A stretch of DNA of 7,518 nt from the NCBI GenBank assembly GCA_017408185.1, contig JAFQVE010000605.1:1-7518 (forward strand), given 5' to 3'. A program made the translations under genes and the position numbers. The stretch is from Oscillospiraceae bacterium. Lineage in GTDB: Bacteria; Bacillota_A; Clostridia; Oscillospirales; JAAYXM01. Numbering within the stretch: position 1 is the first letter of the stretch; each line of letters opens with the position of its first letter. Shown piece by piece: positions 1 to 7,446 of the stretch. The notes below the pieces were generated by a model. It ran no database searches, had not been told where the DNA came from, and saw only the letters and a program-made list of their open reading frames with translations.

Positions 1-1
1 G

Positions 2-1018
2 ACGCTTCCGGACAGAGCAAATACGTCCGGATCAAGCGGCACCTATTTAGGTGGCGGAAAATACGGACAATGGGTGGCGTTTAAGCTAAAAGGAATTGCG
101 AACGGTGCCTACAATGTGTCGATGAGCAAACCGGAAAACAATGCAAAGGGCTGCGTGTGGGGCTTGTATGTTCTTGATGGAGACCTTTACGGCACGGCAG
201 ATACGTCTGTGATAACTACGGCACTTGACGCAATGTCTGAGGGTGTACAGAAGATAGGCGAGGTTGATACATATGCAAGCTTAGAGAGCAACCTTGCGTT
301 CGGCGTTGCTGATTTTAACGCAAATCGAGAAAAAGAGTATATTTTTCTTTTCCGGGCAGAGCGCGAAGGAATGGTAGATGAAGGCGAAACTAAGCCGTCG
401 AATAATAGCACCAGATTTATCTCAATAATGGGAATCACCCTTGATGGTACTTATGTTGAAAGTGTTGACACTTCTCTTACCTACGACAAAATCGGAGTAG
501 ATGAAGAGATAGAAGTAATTGCCACGCAGGGCACCATGAACACGGGCGAAGTTGCTTCCGATATGTCTGAGACAGCCTTTATAAACTATGAGATTGTTGA
601 AGGAAAAGATGTCTTGGCGCTGTCGGAAGATGGAAAAACAATCACCTCAAAAAAGGAAGGCACGGCAATTCTTGAAACCACCGTTATTGTTGGTGGTACA
701 GTTCTCCGTGACCGTGATACCATAGAGGTAAAAAATGCCTACAAGCTTGCCGGTGTTTCAGTCTTAGGAAACAATACTGCATATATTGGAAAGAATTTCA
801 GGATTGTTCCTGCAGTAATAATGGGAGATGATTCTGAAGTTATACCTTCAGGCATGAAGGTGACTTATGAAGTAGTGAGCGGTGGAGAGTTTGTTGAGGC
901 TGTTGGAAATGGGTTTGTTGCGAAAGAAAAAGTCGGTGAGGCAACTGTTCGCGTAAAAGTGAATGCCCGAGGAAAAACACTGACAAGCGATGCGATTACA
1001 CTCTATGTAACAGATGAG
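2..1018 (+). repeat. Module unit 1: beta-sandwich + two Big_2-like domains (left-truncated)
   Basis: First of three copies of one architecture, at the protein level. The beta-sandwich (residues 1-151, start outside the window) contains GAYNVSM, then WGLYVLDG, then EYIFLFRAE and ISIMGITLDG, a jelly-roll-like pattern typical of carbohydrate-binding modules. Two Ig-like modules follow (about 152-246 and 247-339), each with the Big_2 pattern of a beta-rich stretch, a short turn and a closing EGTA- or GEATV-like strand. Binding function is inferred; the modules may be spacers only. Confidence 0.7.
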
Positions 1019-4000
1019 TTTGAGTCGCTTTCCGGCACAAGCTTCGTATACACGCCCTCGGAACTTAAGTTTGAAGGAAAAGAAGATGAACTTAAGTGTG
1101 AGATCATAAATATTGAAAAAGAAGGACGCTATCACCTTGTTTTAAACGCTGTACGCGAAAAAAATTCAGGCATTGTGGATATATGGATGGTTCCTTACAG
1201 TGATGTCGCACTATCTTCTCTAAGAGACTCGCTTTTTTGTGCATATAAGCTGGGAAGTGCTGATCTTTACGCAAAAACTACCGAAAACAATGATATAGTT
1301 CTTCCTGATGTTGTATTTGACAAAGCAGGGGAATATATCCTTGTTGCCGTAATATCCGGCAAAAACGAAAAATCTACCGGATATTCCGCTGTAATAAACA
1401 ATATAAGCTTTGACGGCATATCTGTTGTAAATGAGGTTTTGACAGATGTAGATTCACCGAAACTCGGAGCCGGCGAGCTCACAAGCTTTGAGGTATCTGC
1501 ACGCCTTTCTAACGGCCATGAAATTCCGATTGAAGAGGCAGAGCTTGAATATGTCTATGATTCAGAGCTCATTACTGTTGATGCCGATAAAAAGACATTA
1601 AGAACAAATGATGGTGTTGTTAACACAACAACCGACCTCACTGTCAAGGTAATCTATCAGGGTGTTACCGCGGTGGGCAGCGCCACAATTGTCATAGATA
1701 AAAAGTACAGTGTGAATACCGACAAAAAGGCGATGCTCTATGGTGATACTGTATTTTATGTCGGAAACTTGCTTTCCTTTACTCCGGCAGTATTGCTCAA
1801 CGACAACACAGTTGTGAAGATTGAAGACAGAGATATTACATATAAGATAGAAGAAAACGTAGATGGTGCTCTTGAGTTTGATACCGACGGAAAAACCATC
1901 AGAACCATAAAGGAAGGAACTGCCGTGGTTTCCGCAACGGTGAAATTCCGCGGAAACACATACGAAAGCGAAAAGGTTTCAGTTTCGGTAACAGGAGATA
2001 TCAGCGAAAACCCCAACATTGAAATGTATTTCACAAAAGAAGGAAACCTGGGTGAAACAATTCAGTATCTTACGAGTGTAGGTCCGTATACCGCAAATCG
2101 CAAATGGAAGTTTGAAACCGCTGTGGGACACAGCAATGTTCTTTCGTTTGGCGGAGACTATAGTTCGTTTGTCTTTAATCCTGAAAGTGAGGATAAGTAT
2201 CTCGTGCTTCGGATAAAAATTCCGAGTGCAGGAAAATACAACATCACTGCATTTTCAAACTGGTGCAGAAGCCGTTCAGGTCGTTTTGATATGTACATAG
2301 TGCCTGCAAATGCAGAGAATCTTTCAAATATCACAGGAAATATGCTTGCAGAAAACTTTGTAGGATATATGGACTTCTACGTACAGGGCTTGGGTACAGT
2401 AGGTGAAGTTATTGATGTCTGCAGTGGATATGAGTTTAAAAACGGAGGAGAATATCTTGTTATATTAAATCTTGTCCCCGGTCTTTCTGCAGGTTCGGCC
2501 GGCGTTATAGTGTCATCAAGGGGAGATGCGGTTTATCCCACATACATTTCCTTTATTGAAGTAAACGCTATGACAAGTGCCGAAATTACGGCGGACAAAG
2601 AAGTTATTGCTACAGGCGAGAGCACAGGAACAAGCCTTGTTCTTAAAACTGTTGAAAATCTTCCGATTGATGTAAACGAGGATGTTCTGAACGTCAGATA
2701 TTATTCGATGAATCCAAGCGTTGCAACGGTTGACAAAAACGGTGTTATAACGGGTGTCTCCGAAGGGGATGCTGAAATTTGTTGTAGTGTTTCATATGCC
2801 GGAATCACAAAGAAAGTTTCGCTCCCTATAACCGTTATTGACGGTTCCGAGCTTCTCGGACTGGAGCTGTCTACAGATCTTTCGTCCATTTATGTTTATG
2901 GTGGGACAGAGATTTTTGTCAAGGCAAAAATGGCAAGCGGAAAGGTTATAACAGTTCCGGAGAAGTACGTCACCTGGAATATTTCCGATCCTTCTCTTGT
3001 GGAGATTGAAGACGGTTATGTTACAGGTAAAAATATTGGCAGCGTTGCGATTACAGCCCAAGTAAGCTCCGAGTTTAAATCAGGGGCAGATATGAAAGAG
3101 ATTAATCCGCTAAATCTCGAGATTGTATGGGATGCAACGATAGACCCGGCAATATACACTCTTGAAGAGCGCGAGAATGCAAAGAAAAATATAGAACGCT
3201 ATTCTTGGGCAAAAACGAGGGCAAAAAATGCAATAAATAAAGCTGATGGCTATCTTGAAGATTTCGATGCAATCTATGCAATGATGTCGCCTGAAGGGCT
3301 TCCGAGATCCTATCATGTAGGACACAAATACGATCCCAATATATATAACTGTCGCTACTGCCAATTTGATATTGCAACAAATTCAAGTATTTACGGATGG
3401 AGTGCCGATCCCATAGCACGTCCGTGGAAGATTCAGTGCCCAGGATGCAAGCGTCTGTTCCCGTCAAATGACTTCGGCTCGTTCTATGAGCTTGGTCTTT
3501 CGGAAAGCAAAACCTACTGGAACTATTTTGACGCGCTTCAAAAGCACCATGAGCTGTTTGTTTGCTCTGATGTAAAGGCAGGAAAAGAGTGTAGCCATAC
3601 TGCTCCATCTGAATCGGCACCTGAACCTGGGAGCGCGCAGTGGATTGCAGATGACCCCAGAAATGAAGAATGGTATGCATACTATGGCTATGGCGTTGAA
3701 GGGGGATACCTGACTAACGACCTTTACGATACATTAGATGCAGGTTGGGGTGTTGATGACGGCTTCGGATATAGACAAGAATACATTTCTGATCCCGGGG
3801 AAATAGGCTATCATGGGCTGTATTACGATGACGGGAAAGGTTTCGCTCGTTACAAAGACGGAACTCATACCGGTCCTGTTCAGCACACATATATAGCATA
3901 TTATCTCCATGAATCAGTCTGGTTTGGAGCCGGTGGTTCATCCTCTACATGGGTTGTTAAAAATGCTCTTACCGCATTCCGCGATGCATTCCTCTACACG

Positions 4001-7000
4001 GGTGAGGCCAAGTATGCGCGTGCGGGCGCAATGATGCTTGATAGAGCGGCAGACCTCTATCCCGGATTTGAGTGGTATCTGTGGAGTAGCTTCCGCGGTG
4101 ATTCATACCGCGGAAAGATAGTTGACCCTGTATGGAACCATCATCTTGATGAGCTTTTCGCAACATCTTATGATGCTTTCTTGCCGATATACAACGACAA
4201 AGAGCTTGTAGAAACCCTTTCAGAAAATGCTTTGTATGAAATGGACAGCGACGGAAATTATATTCACGATGAAAACGGAGAGAAAATTCTCATCAACGCT
4301 AAGGATTCTCCCGGGGCGTTGCGGAAAAACATTGAAGACGGTATTTTGCTCGAAACCTTCAGGGCGGTAAAGGAAAATAAAGTCTGGGGTAACGTTGGTG
4401 TACATCATAAAGCAGTTGCAACTGCGGCGATAGCACTCAATAAAATGCCTGAAACAGGCGAAATGCTTGAGTGGCTCATGCTATACGACGATCAGTCCTA
4501 CAATTCCGGAGAATACAGTGGTCGTGATACCATGGGAGGGTCTCTTGCGAGAACGCTCGTGGAGCTTGTTGACTATGATGGTCACGGCAATGAAAACTCG
4601 TCGCATTATAACTATACGTGGGCACCGGATTTGTTTGCTATAGCAGAAATGGTTGCAGGATACGAAAAATATCCGGCAATAGATATGTTTAAAAATCCGA
4701 AATATATGAAAATGTTTACTGCGCAGATGAAAACGACGCTCGGCGGATATTACGGCGCACAGATAGGTGATTCCTCATATACGGCAACAAAAACGCTGTT
4801 TATGAATTTTTCGACAATGTGTTCAATGTTTAATATCACAGGAGACCCAGATATTGCGCGTGCAGTGTACCTTTACAATAAAGTAATCAACAATGGAGAC
4901 GAAACGCAGATCCGAGGCACAATATTTGATGCGGACCCTGAGGGCCTTGCAGACAGGATAAAAGCTGTTGTTGAAGAATATGGTGAATTTGACCTTTCAG
5001 GAACAATGATGGCAGGATTTGGCTTCTCGGCTCTTCGTGCCGGCGGGAAGTTTGATTCCGTTTCCGTCGCAAATAAGAGTAACACTCATCGTGACTTTGC
5101 AATGTATTATGGCTCTCAGGACGGTCACGGACATTTAAATGCACTCAACCTTTATATGTCAGCTTTCGGACTGAACGTGGCACCTGACCTGGGTTACCCG
5201 GAACAGACAGGTAACCAGCCAAACCGTATGCAGTGGGTATGGGCACCTCTTTCGCACAATCTTGTTGTTGTTAACGAATCGAATCAGAGCGGAACCTGTA
5301 AAGGAACTCCCTATCATTTTGACAGCGAAGGACGAGTCAAAGTTATGGATGCAGCTTCCAACGCATACCCGGATGTAAACGAGTATCGTCGTTCGTTAAT
5401 TATGGTAGACGTAAATGACGACGTTTCCTATGGTGTTGATTTCTTCCACGTAAATGGTGGAGAAGATCACATTTATAGCTTCCACAGCCAGTCGGATGAG
5501 ATTTCAGCAATTTCAGGTCTTGAAAATGTAGTATCCTATCCAACGTATACCAACAAGGACGGCGAGCTTATCGGAACATATGCAGGTCCTGACGTGCCAT
5601 TCGGACCTGATCCAGGCGGTAACTATCCGAACAACGTATATCCGCTCGGCTATACATGGCTTAAAAATGTCCGTACCTACAAATCGCCTGAAAAGAATTT
5701 CACGGTTGAATTCAAGGTCAAGGATTGGAGAAAGATTCTTGAAAAGAAGCAGGATATTCGTCTTCGTATGACAATGGTAAGCGATGAACCTATGAAGGAA
5801 GTTTCCTTTGTGACGGGACTTCCGCCTCAGAGAAGTGAAAATAAGGAGATAGGTGAGCTTGAATATGTACTTGTCAGAAACAAAGGCAAGAATCTGGATA
5901 CAACCTTTACCACTGTTTTTGAACCGTATATTGCAGGTGAAAAGTACATAAAGAATGTCCAAAAGCTCTCAATGGAGAGAGATTCATCGTCACGTCCGGG
6001 ACTATATGATTCCTATAGCGCCGTTAAGGTAGAGCATGAAAACGGTAGAGTTGACTATGTAATATATTCAACAAATACCGAAGTGCTTTACACAGTTGTC
6101 GATGGGGATACTGAAATTTCCTTCCGCGGTTTTGCGGGAGTTATGACGGTTGAAAATGGAAATGTGGTTTATCGTTACTTAAATGATGGCGATGTGCTTG
6201 AATTTTCCGGCTCGCCGTTTGAAAATACCGCACCGAAGGCATACACAGGAACCGTAGCTGACTTTACGACAGACCTCGTGTTTGATAACTTCATCACCTA
6301 TACTCCGACTTCCGGCGAAATAGTTGACACAGAGCTTATCAAGGGCAGGTATGTCTATATAGAAAATGACGGTATGGAAAATGCAGTTTATGAGATACTT
6401 GATGCTGAGGCGGTCGGGGCTAATATAAAGCTCACTCTCGGAAACACAACTCTTATCCGAAGTTATATTGATCTTTACGATATGGATGCAGGATATGTCT
6501 ACAATATTTCCAAGGGACAGAGCTTGAGAATCCCGCTCTCGGAGGAGATTGACAGCTCACCGATTGTCGAGTTTGTGGCAGATGTAACAACCTCTGCGGG
6601 AAGCACGGTAACTATTCCGTTTTCAGCAACAAGCCCGCTCGGAAAGACACTTTCGTTTAGCAATTCTGTTTTCCCACGCGGAATGTCGGTCGATGCTGAT
6701 AGGCAAACTCTGACATGGAAACCCGACAACTCACAAGTGGGAAAAAACCACGTGACGCTTTCTGCAAGCGACGGAACTCTCGAAACCATTGTACACCTCA
6801 CCGTAACTGTTTATGGTGCAACAAGCGGATCATCCGGTAACGCAACCGAAAACTCCGGAACTTCTGGTGAAGGAACAGGTTCTGCCGGCGGCGGAGGCGG
6901 TGCAGCACCGGATTCCACCCAATCCGATGAAAAGGACAGTGATGAAAGCCTTCTCTCCCCGGAAAAGGAGCCGAGCGCAGGCGAGGCGGATGAGGTGGGA

Positions 7001-7420
7001 AAATCAAGTTTCACCGACCTTGGTAAACACGCATGGGCAGAGGACGCAATCAATACTCTTGCACAGAACGGCATAATCCGCGGAACATCGGAGAATACAT
7101 TCTCACCTTCGGCTAACATAACAAGAGCGGACTTTGCTCTGCTCCTTGTCCGTGCATTTAATCTCACAAGTGACAATGCGGACAACTTTACAGATGTATC
7201 GGCAAGCGACTACTTCGCAAGTGAACTTGCAATAGCAAGAAACACGGGCATTGTCGGTGGAATAGGTGATAATAAGTACGCGCCACGCAACTCCATCACC
7301 CGTCAGGATATGATGGTAATCGTCTACCGCGCACTGACCACCCTCGAAAAAATGCCTCCCTTGCCTAAAGGGAGGGTGACAGATTATAATGTGAAGTGCA
7401 ACACTTGTAAAAATAAATAG
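2..7420 (+). CDS. Giant SLH-anchored heparinase II/III-family polysaccharide lyase, 5' partial, 3' end disrupted
   Basis: This is probably an extracellular lyase that cleaves a uronic-acid-containing polysaccharide by beta-elimination; the substrate cannot be read from the sequence. The frame is open from base 2, and codons before the GTG at 74 (reading GTYLGGGKYGQW) continue the first module, so the real start and signal peptide lie upstream. Order of modules: three [beta-sandwich + two Big_2-like] units (1-1042); helical toroid with CX2C pairs (about 1043-1675); catalytic beta-sandwich (about 1676-2075) with HGHLNALNLYM, SHNLVVVN and GGEDHIYSFH; extra beta region; putative-Ig module (2188-2273); low-complexity linker (2274-2336); two SLH repeats (2337-2451). 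The last 21 residues resemble nothing in SLH proteins and come from inserted DNA, ending at TAG 7418-7420. The family call is strong; activity and specificity are inferred. The gene could be functional if two SLH repeats suffice for anchoring. Confidence 0.9.
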   Translation, partial: TLPDRANTSGSSGTYLGGGKYGQWVAFKLKGIANGAYNVSMSKPENNAKGCVWGLYVLDGDLYGTADTSVITTALDAMSEGVQKIGEVDTYASLESNLAFGVADFNANREKEYIFLFRAEREGMVDEGETKPSNNSTRFISIMGITLDGTYVESVDTSLTYDKIGVDEEIEVIATQGTMNTGEVASDMSETAFINYEIVEGKDVLALSEDGKTITSKKEGTAILETTVIVGGTVLRDRDTIEVKNAYKLAGVSVLGNNTAYIGKNFRIVPAVIMGDDSEVIPSGMKVTYEVVSGGEFVEAVGNGFVAKEKVGEATVRVKVNARGKTLTSDAITLYVTDEFESLSGTSFVYTPSELKFEGKEDELKCEIINIEKEGRYHLVLNAVREKNSGIVDIWMVPYSDVALSSLRDSLFCAYKLGSADLYAKTTENNDIVLPDVVFDKAGEYILVAVISGKNEKSTGYSAVINNISFDGISVVNEVLTDVDSPKLGAGELTSFEVSARLSNGHEIPIEEAELEYVYDSELITVDADKKTLRTNDGVVNTTTDLTVKVIYQGVTAVGSATIVIDKKYSVNTDKKAMLYGDTVFYVGNLLSFTPAVLLNDNTVVKIEDRDITYKIEENVDGALEFDTDGKTIRTIKEGTAVVSATVKFRGNTYESEKVSVSVTGDISENPNIEMYFTKEGNLGETIQYLTSVGPYTANRKWKFETAVGHSNVLSFGGDYSSFVFNPESEDKYLVLRIKIPSAGKYNITAFSNWCRSRSGRFDMYIVPANAENLSNITGNMLAENFVGYMDFYVQGLGTVGEVIDVCSGYEFKNGGEYLVILNLVPGLSAGSAGVIVSSRGDAVYPTYISFIEVNAMTSAEITADKEVIATGESTGTSLVLKTVENLPIDVNEDVLNVRYYSMNPSVATVDKNGVITGVSEGDAEICCSVSYAGITKKVSLPITVIDGSELLGLELSTDLSSIYVYGGTEIFVKAKMASGKVITVPEKYVTWNISDPSLVEIEDGYVTGKNIGSVAITAQVSSEFKSGADMKEINPLNLEIVWDATIDPAIYTLEERENAKKNIERYSWAKTRAKNAINKADGYLEDFDAIYAMMSPEGLPRSYHVGHKYDPNIYNCRYCQFDIATNSSIYGWSADPIARPWKIQCPGCKRLFPSNDFGSFYELGLSESKTYWNYFDALQKHHELFVCSDVKAGKECSHTAPSESAPEPGSAQWIADDPRNEEWYAYYGYGVEGGYLTNDLYDTLDAGWGVDDGFGYRQEYISDPGEIGYHGLYYDDGKGFARYKDGTHTGPVQHTYIAYYLHESVWFGAGGSSSTWVVKNALTAFRDAFLYTGEAKYARAGAMMLDRAADLYPGFEWYLWSSFRGDSYRGKIVDPVWNHHLDELFATSYDAFLPIYNDKELVETLSENALYEMDSDGNYIHDENGEKILINAKDSPGALRKNIEDGILLETFRAVKENKVWGNVGVHHKAVATAAIALNKMPETGEMLEWLMLYDDQSYNSGEYSGRDTMGGSLARTLVELVDYDGHGNENSSHYNYTWAPDLFAIAEMVAGYEKYPAIDMFKNPKYMKMFTAQMKTTLGGYYGAQIGDSSYTATKTLFMNFSTMCSMFNITGDPDIARAVYLYNKVINNGDETQIRGTIFDADPEGLADRIKAVVEEYGEFDLSGTMMAGFGFSALRAGGKFDSVSVANKSNTHRDFAMYYGSQDGHGHLNALNLYMSAFGLNVAPDLGYPEQTGNQPNRMQWVWAPLSHNLVVVNESNQSGTCKGTPYHFDSEGRVKVMDAASNAYPDVNEYRRSLIMVDVNDDVSYGVDFFHVNGGEDHIYSFHSQSDEISAISGLENVVSYPTYTNKDGELIGTYAGPDVPFGPDPGGNYPNNVYPLGYTWLKNVRTYKSPEKNFTVEFKVKDWRKILEKKQDIRLRMTMVSDEPMKEVSFVTGLPPQRSENKEIGELEYVLVRNKGKNLDTTFTTVFEPYIAGEKYIKNVQKLSMERDSSSRPGLYDSYSAVKVEHENGRVDYVIYSTNTEVLYTVVDGDTEISFRGFAGVMTVENGNVVYRYLNDGDVLEFSGSPFENTAPKAYTGTVADFTTDLVFDNFITYTPTSGEIVDTELIKGRYVYIENDGMENAVYEILDAEAVGANIKLTLGNTTLIRSYIDLYDMDAGYVYNISKGQSLRIPLSEEIDSSPIVEFVADVTTSAGSTVTIPFSATSPLGKTLSFSNSVFPRGMSVDADRQTLTWKPDNSQVGKNHVTLSASDGTLETIVHLTVTVYGATSGSSGNATENSGTSGEGTGSAGGGGGAAPDSTQSDEKDSDESLLSPEKEPSAGEADEVGKSSFTDLGKHAWAEDAINTLAQNGIIRGTSENTFSPSANITRADFALLLVRAFNLTSDNADNFTDVSASDYFASELAIARNTGIVGGIGDNKYAPRNSITRQDMMVIVYRALTTLEKMPPLPKGRVTDYNVKCNTCKNK
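1025..2005 (+). repeat. Module unit 2: beta-sandwich + two Big_2-like domains
   Basis: Second copy. The sandwich (about residues 345-475) has EGRYHLVLNAV, VDIWMVP, then AGEYILVAVISG and INNISFDGISVV, which align with the matching segments of units 1 and 3. The Ig-like modules are about 476-567 and 568-668; the second has DGKTIRTIKEGTAVVSATV, matching DGKTITSKKEGTAILETTV in unit 1. Similarity is clear in protein but not obvious in DNA, so any duplication is old. Confidence 0.7.
2012..3127 (+). repeat. Module unit 3: beta-sandwich + two Big_2-like domains
   Basis: Third copy, with the longest sandwich (about residues 672-856): AGKYNITAFSNW, GRFDMYIVPANAENLS, then GGEYLVILNLVPG and ISFIEVNAM. 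The Ig-like modules are about 857-948, with the classic Big_2 string SMNPSVATVDKNGVITGVSEG, minus small variations, and about 949-1042, with WNISDPSLVEIEDGYVTG. This unit leads directly into the lyase domain. Confidence 0.72.
3128..6226 (+). other. Heparinase II/III-type catalytic region (alpha toroid + beta-sandwich)
   Basis: Within the large CDS, residues 1043 to about 2075. The helical part starts near TLEERENAKKNIERYSWAK and carries two zinc-ribbon-like pairs, CRYC (C1117, C1120) and CPGC (C1146, C1149), followed by LFPSNDFGSFYE. Candidate active-site positions in the toroid are N1464 with H1468/H1469 (NVGVHHKAV) and H1535/Y1536/Y1538 (SSHYNYTW). The beta-sandwich opens with GFGFSALRAGG and has H1709/H1711 (DGHGHLNALNL), DLGYPE, H1752 (SHNLVVVN), and H1823/H1828 (GGEDHIYSFH). 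Those motifs match the superfamily pattern seen in PL12, PL15, PL17 and PL21 enzymes. Which residues are catalytic is my assignment by motif, without an alignment. Confidence 0.85.
4091..4115. repeat. Perfect 9-bp inverted repeat inside the lyase gene
   Basis: Arms TTCCGCGGT (4091-4099) and ACCGCGGAA (4107-4115) flank a 7-base spacer and encode part of SFRGDSYRGK in the toroid. In mRNA it would form a GC-rich hairpin. It lies in frame, so it may be a by-product of two nearby Arg-Gly codon pairs written CGC-GGN. No function is claimed. Confidence 0.5.
6563..6820 (+). other. Putative-Ig / cadherin-like module
   Basis: Residues 2188-2273 of the large protein. The string from AGSTVTIPFSATSP through FPRGMSVDADRQTLTWKP and GKNHVTLSASDGTLE follows the He_PIG (dystroglycan-type putative Ig) pattern: a low-specificity beta-sandwich often used as a spacer or sugar-contacting module in bacterial surface enzymes. 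It separates the catalytic part from the anchoring linker. Confidence 0.75.
6821..7009 (+). other. Low-complexity Gly/Ser/Glu linker
   Basis: Residues 2274-2336: a flexible, probably unstructured stretch with a run of glycines near GSAGGGGGAAP, then acidic and Ser-rich sequence. Such linkers commonly precede wall-anchoring SLH repeats. The reading frame stays open here. Confidence 0.85.
7010..7354 (+). other. Two SLH repeats (cell-wall anchor), third repeat missing
   Basis: SLH1 is residues 2337 to about 2390: FTDLGKHAWAEDAINTLA, then GIIRGTSENTFSPSANITRA. SLH2 is 2396-2451: FTDVSASDYFASELAIA, then GIVGGIGDNKYAPRNSITR and MMVIVYRAL. SLH repeats bind pyruvylated secondary cell-wall polymers and normally occur in threes at a protein end. 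Here the second repeat is complete up to RALTTLEKM and then the sequence changes to unrelated residues, which points to loss of the third repeat. Confidence 0.92.
7355..7375. repeat. Short hairpin repeat at the SLH break point
   Basis: CCTCCCTT (7355-7362) and AAGGGAGG (7368-7375) form a perfect 8-bp stem with a 5-base loop. It starts at the first base after the last codon that fits an SLH repeat. From memory of clostridial genomes, dispersed short repeats often begin with a CTCCCTT...AAAGGGAG hairpin, so this may be the left end of such an element. There is no T-run after the stem, so it is not a convincing terminator. Confidence 0.5.
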
Positions 7421-7446
7421 ACAATATACAAACCAAAGTGTAAAAT
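7418..7446 (+). promoter_or_regulatory. Probable transposase promoter
   Basis: TAGACA (7418-7423, five of six to TTGACA) and TAAAAT (7441-7446, five of six to TATAAT) are separated by exactly 17 bases, the optimal sigma-70/sigma-A spacing. Transcription would start near 7453, giving a leader of roughly 30 bases before the TTG. The -35 box overlaps the lyase stop codon. Confidence 0.55.

Noticed and set aside
3102..3680. A 192-codon open frame on the - strand
   Set aside because: It lies wholly opposite the lyase domain, has a composition typical of antisense shadow (rich in His, Ser, Leu and Gln), shows no family motif and has no convincing ribosome-binding site. The + strand frame has clear domain content.
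5513..5962. A 149-codon open frame on the - strand
   Set aside because: It is antisense to the lyase beta-sandwich region, with no recognisable motif; it is a shadow of the real gene.
1946..7084. Five CCGCGG hexamers, more than expected by chance
   Set aside because: All are in-frame Arg-Gly codon pairs written CGC-GGN after a C-ending codon, so codon choice explains them. Only the close inverted pair at 4091-4115 was kept.
7355..7380. Hairpin as a rho-independent terminator of the lyase gene
   Set aside because: No T-run follows the stem, and the lyase stop codon lies about 40 bases further downstream.
7397..7412. TGCAACACTTGTAAA as a zinc-binding CX2C motif (KCNTCK) at the protein end
   Set aside because: The two cysteines come from translating the insertion-sequence end and carry no evidence of selection.
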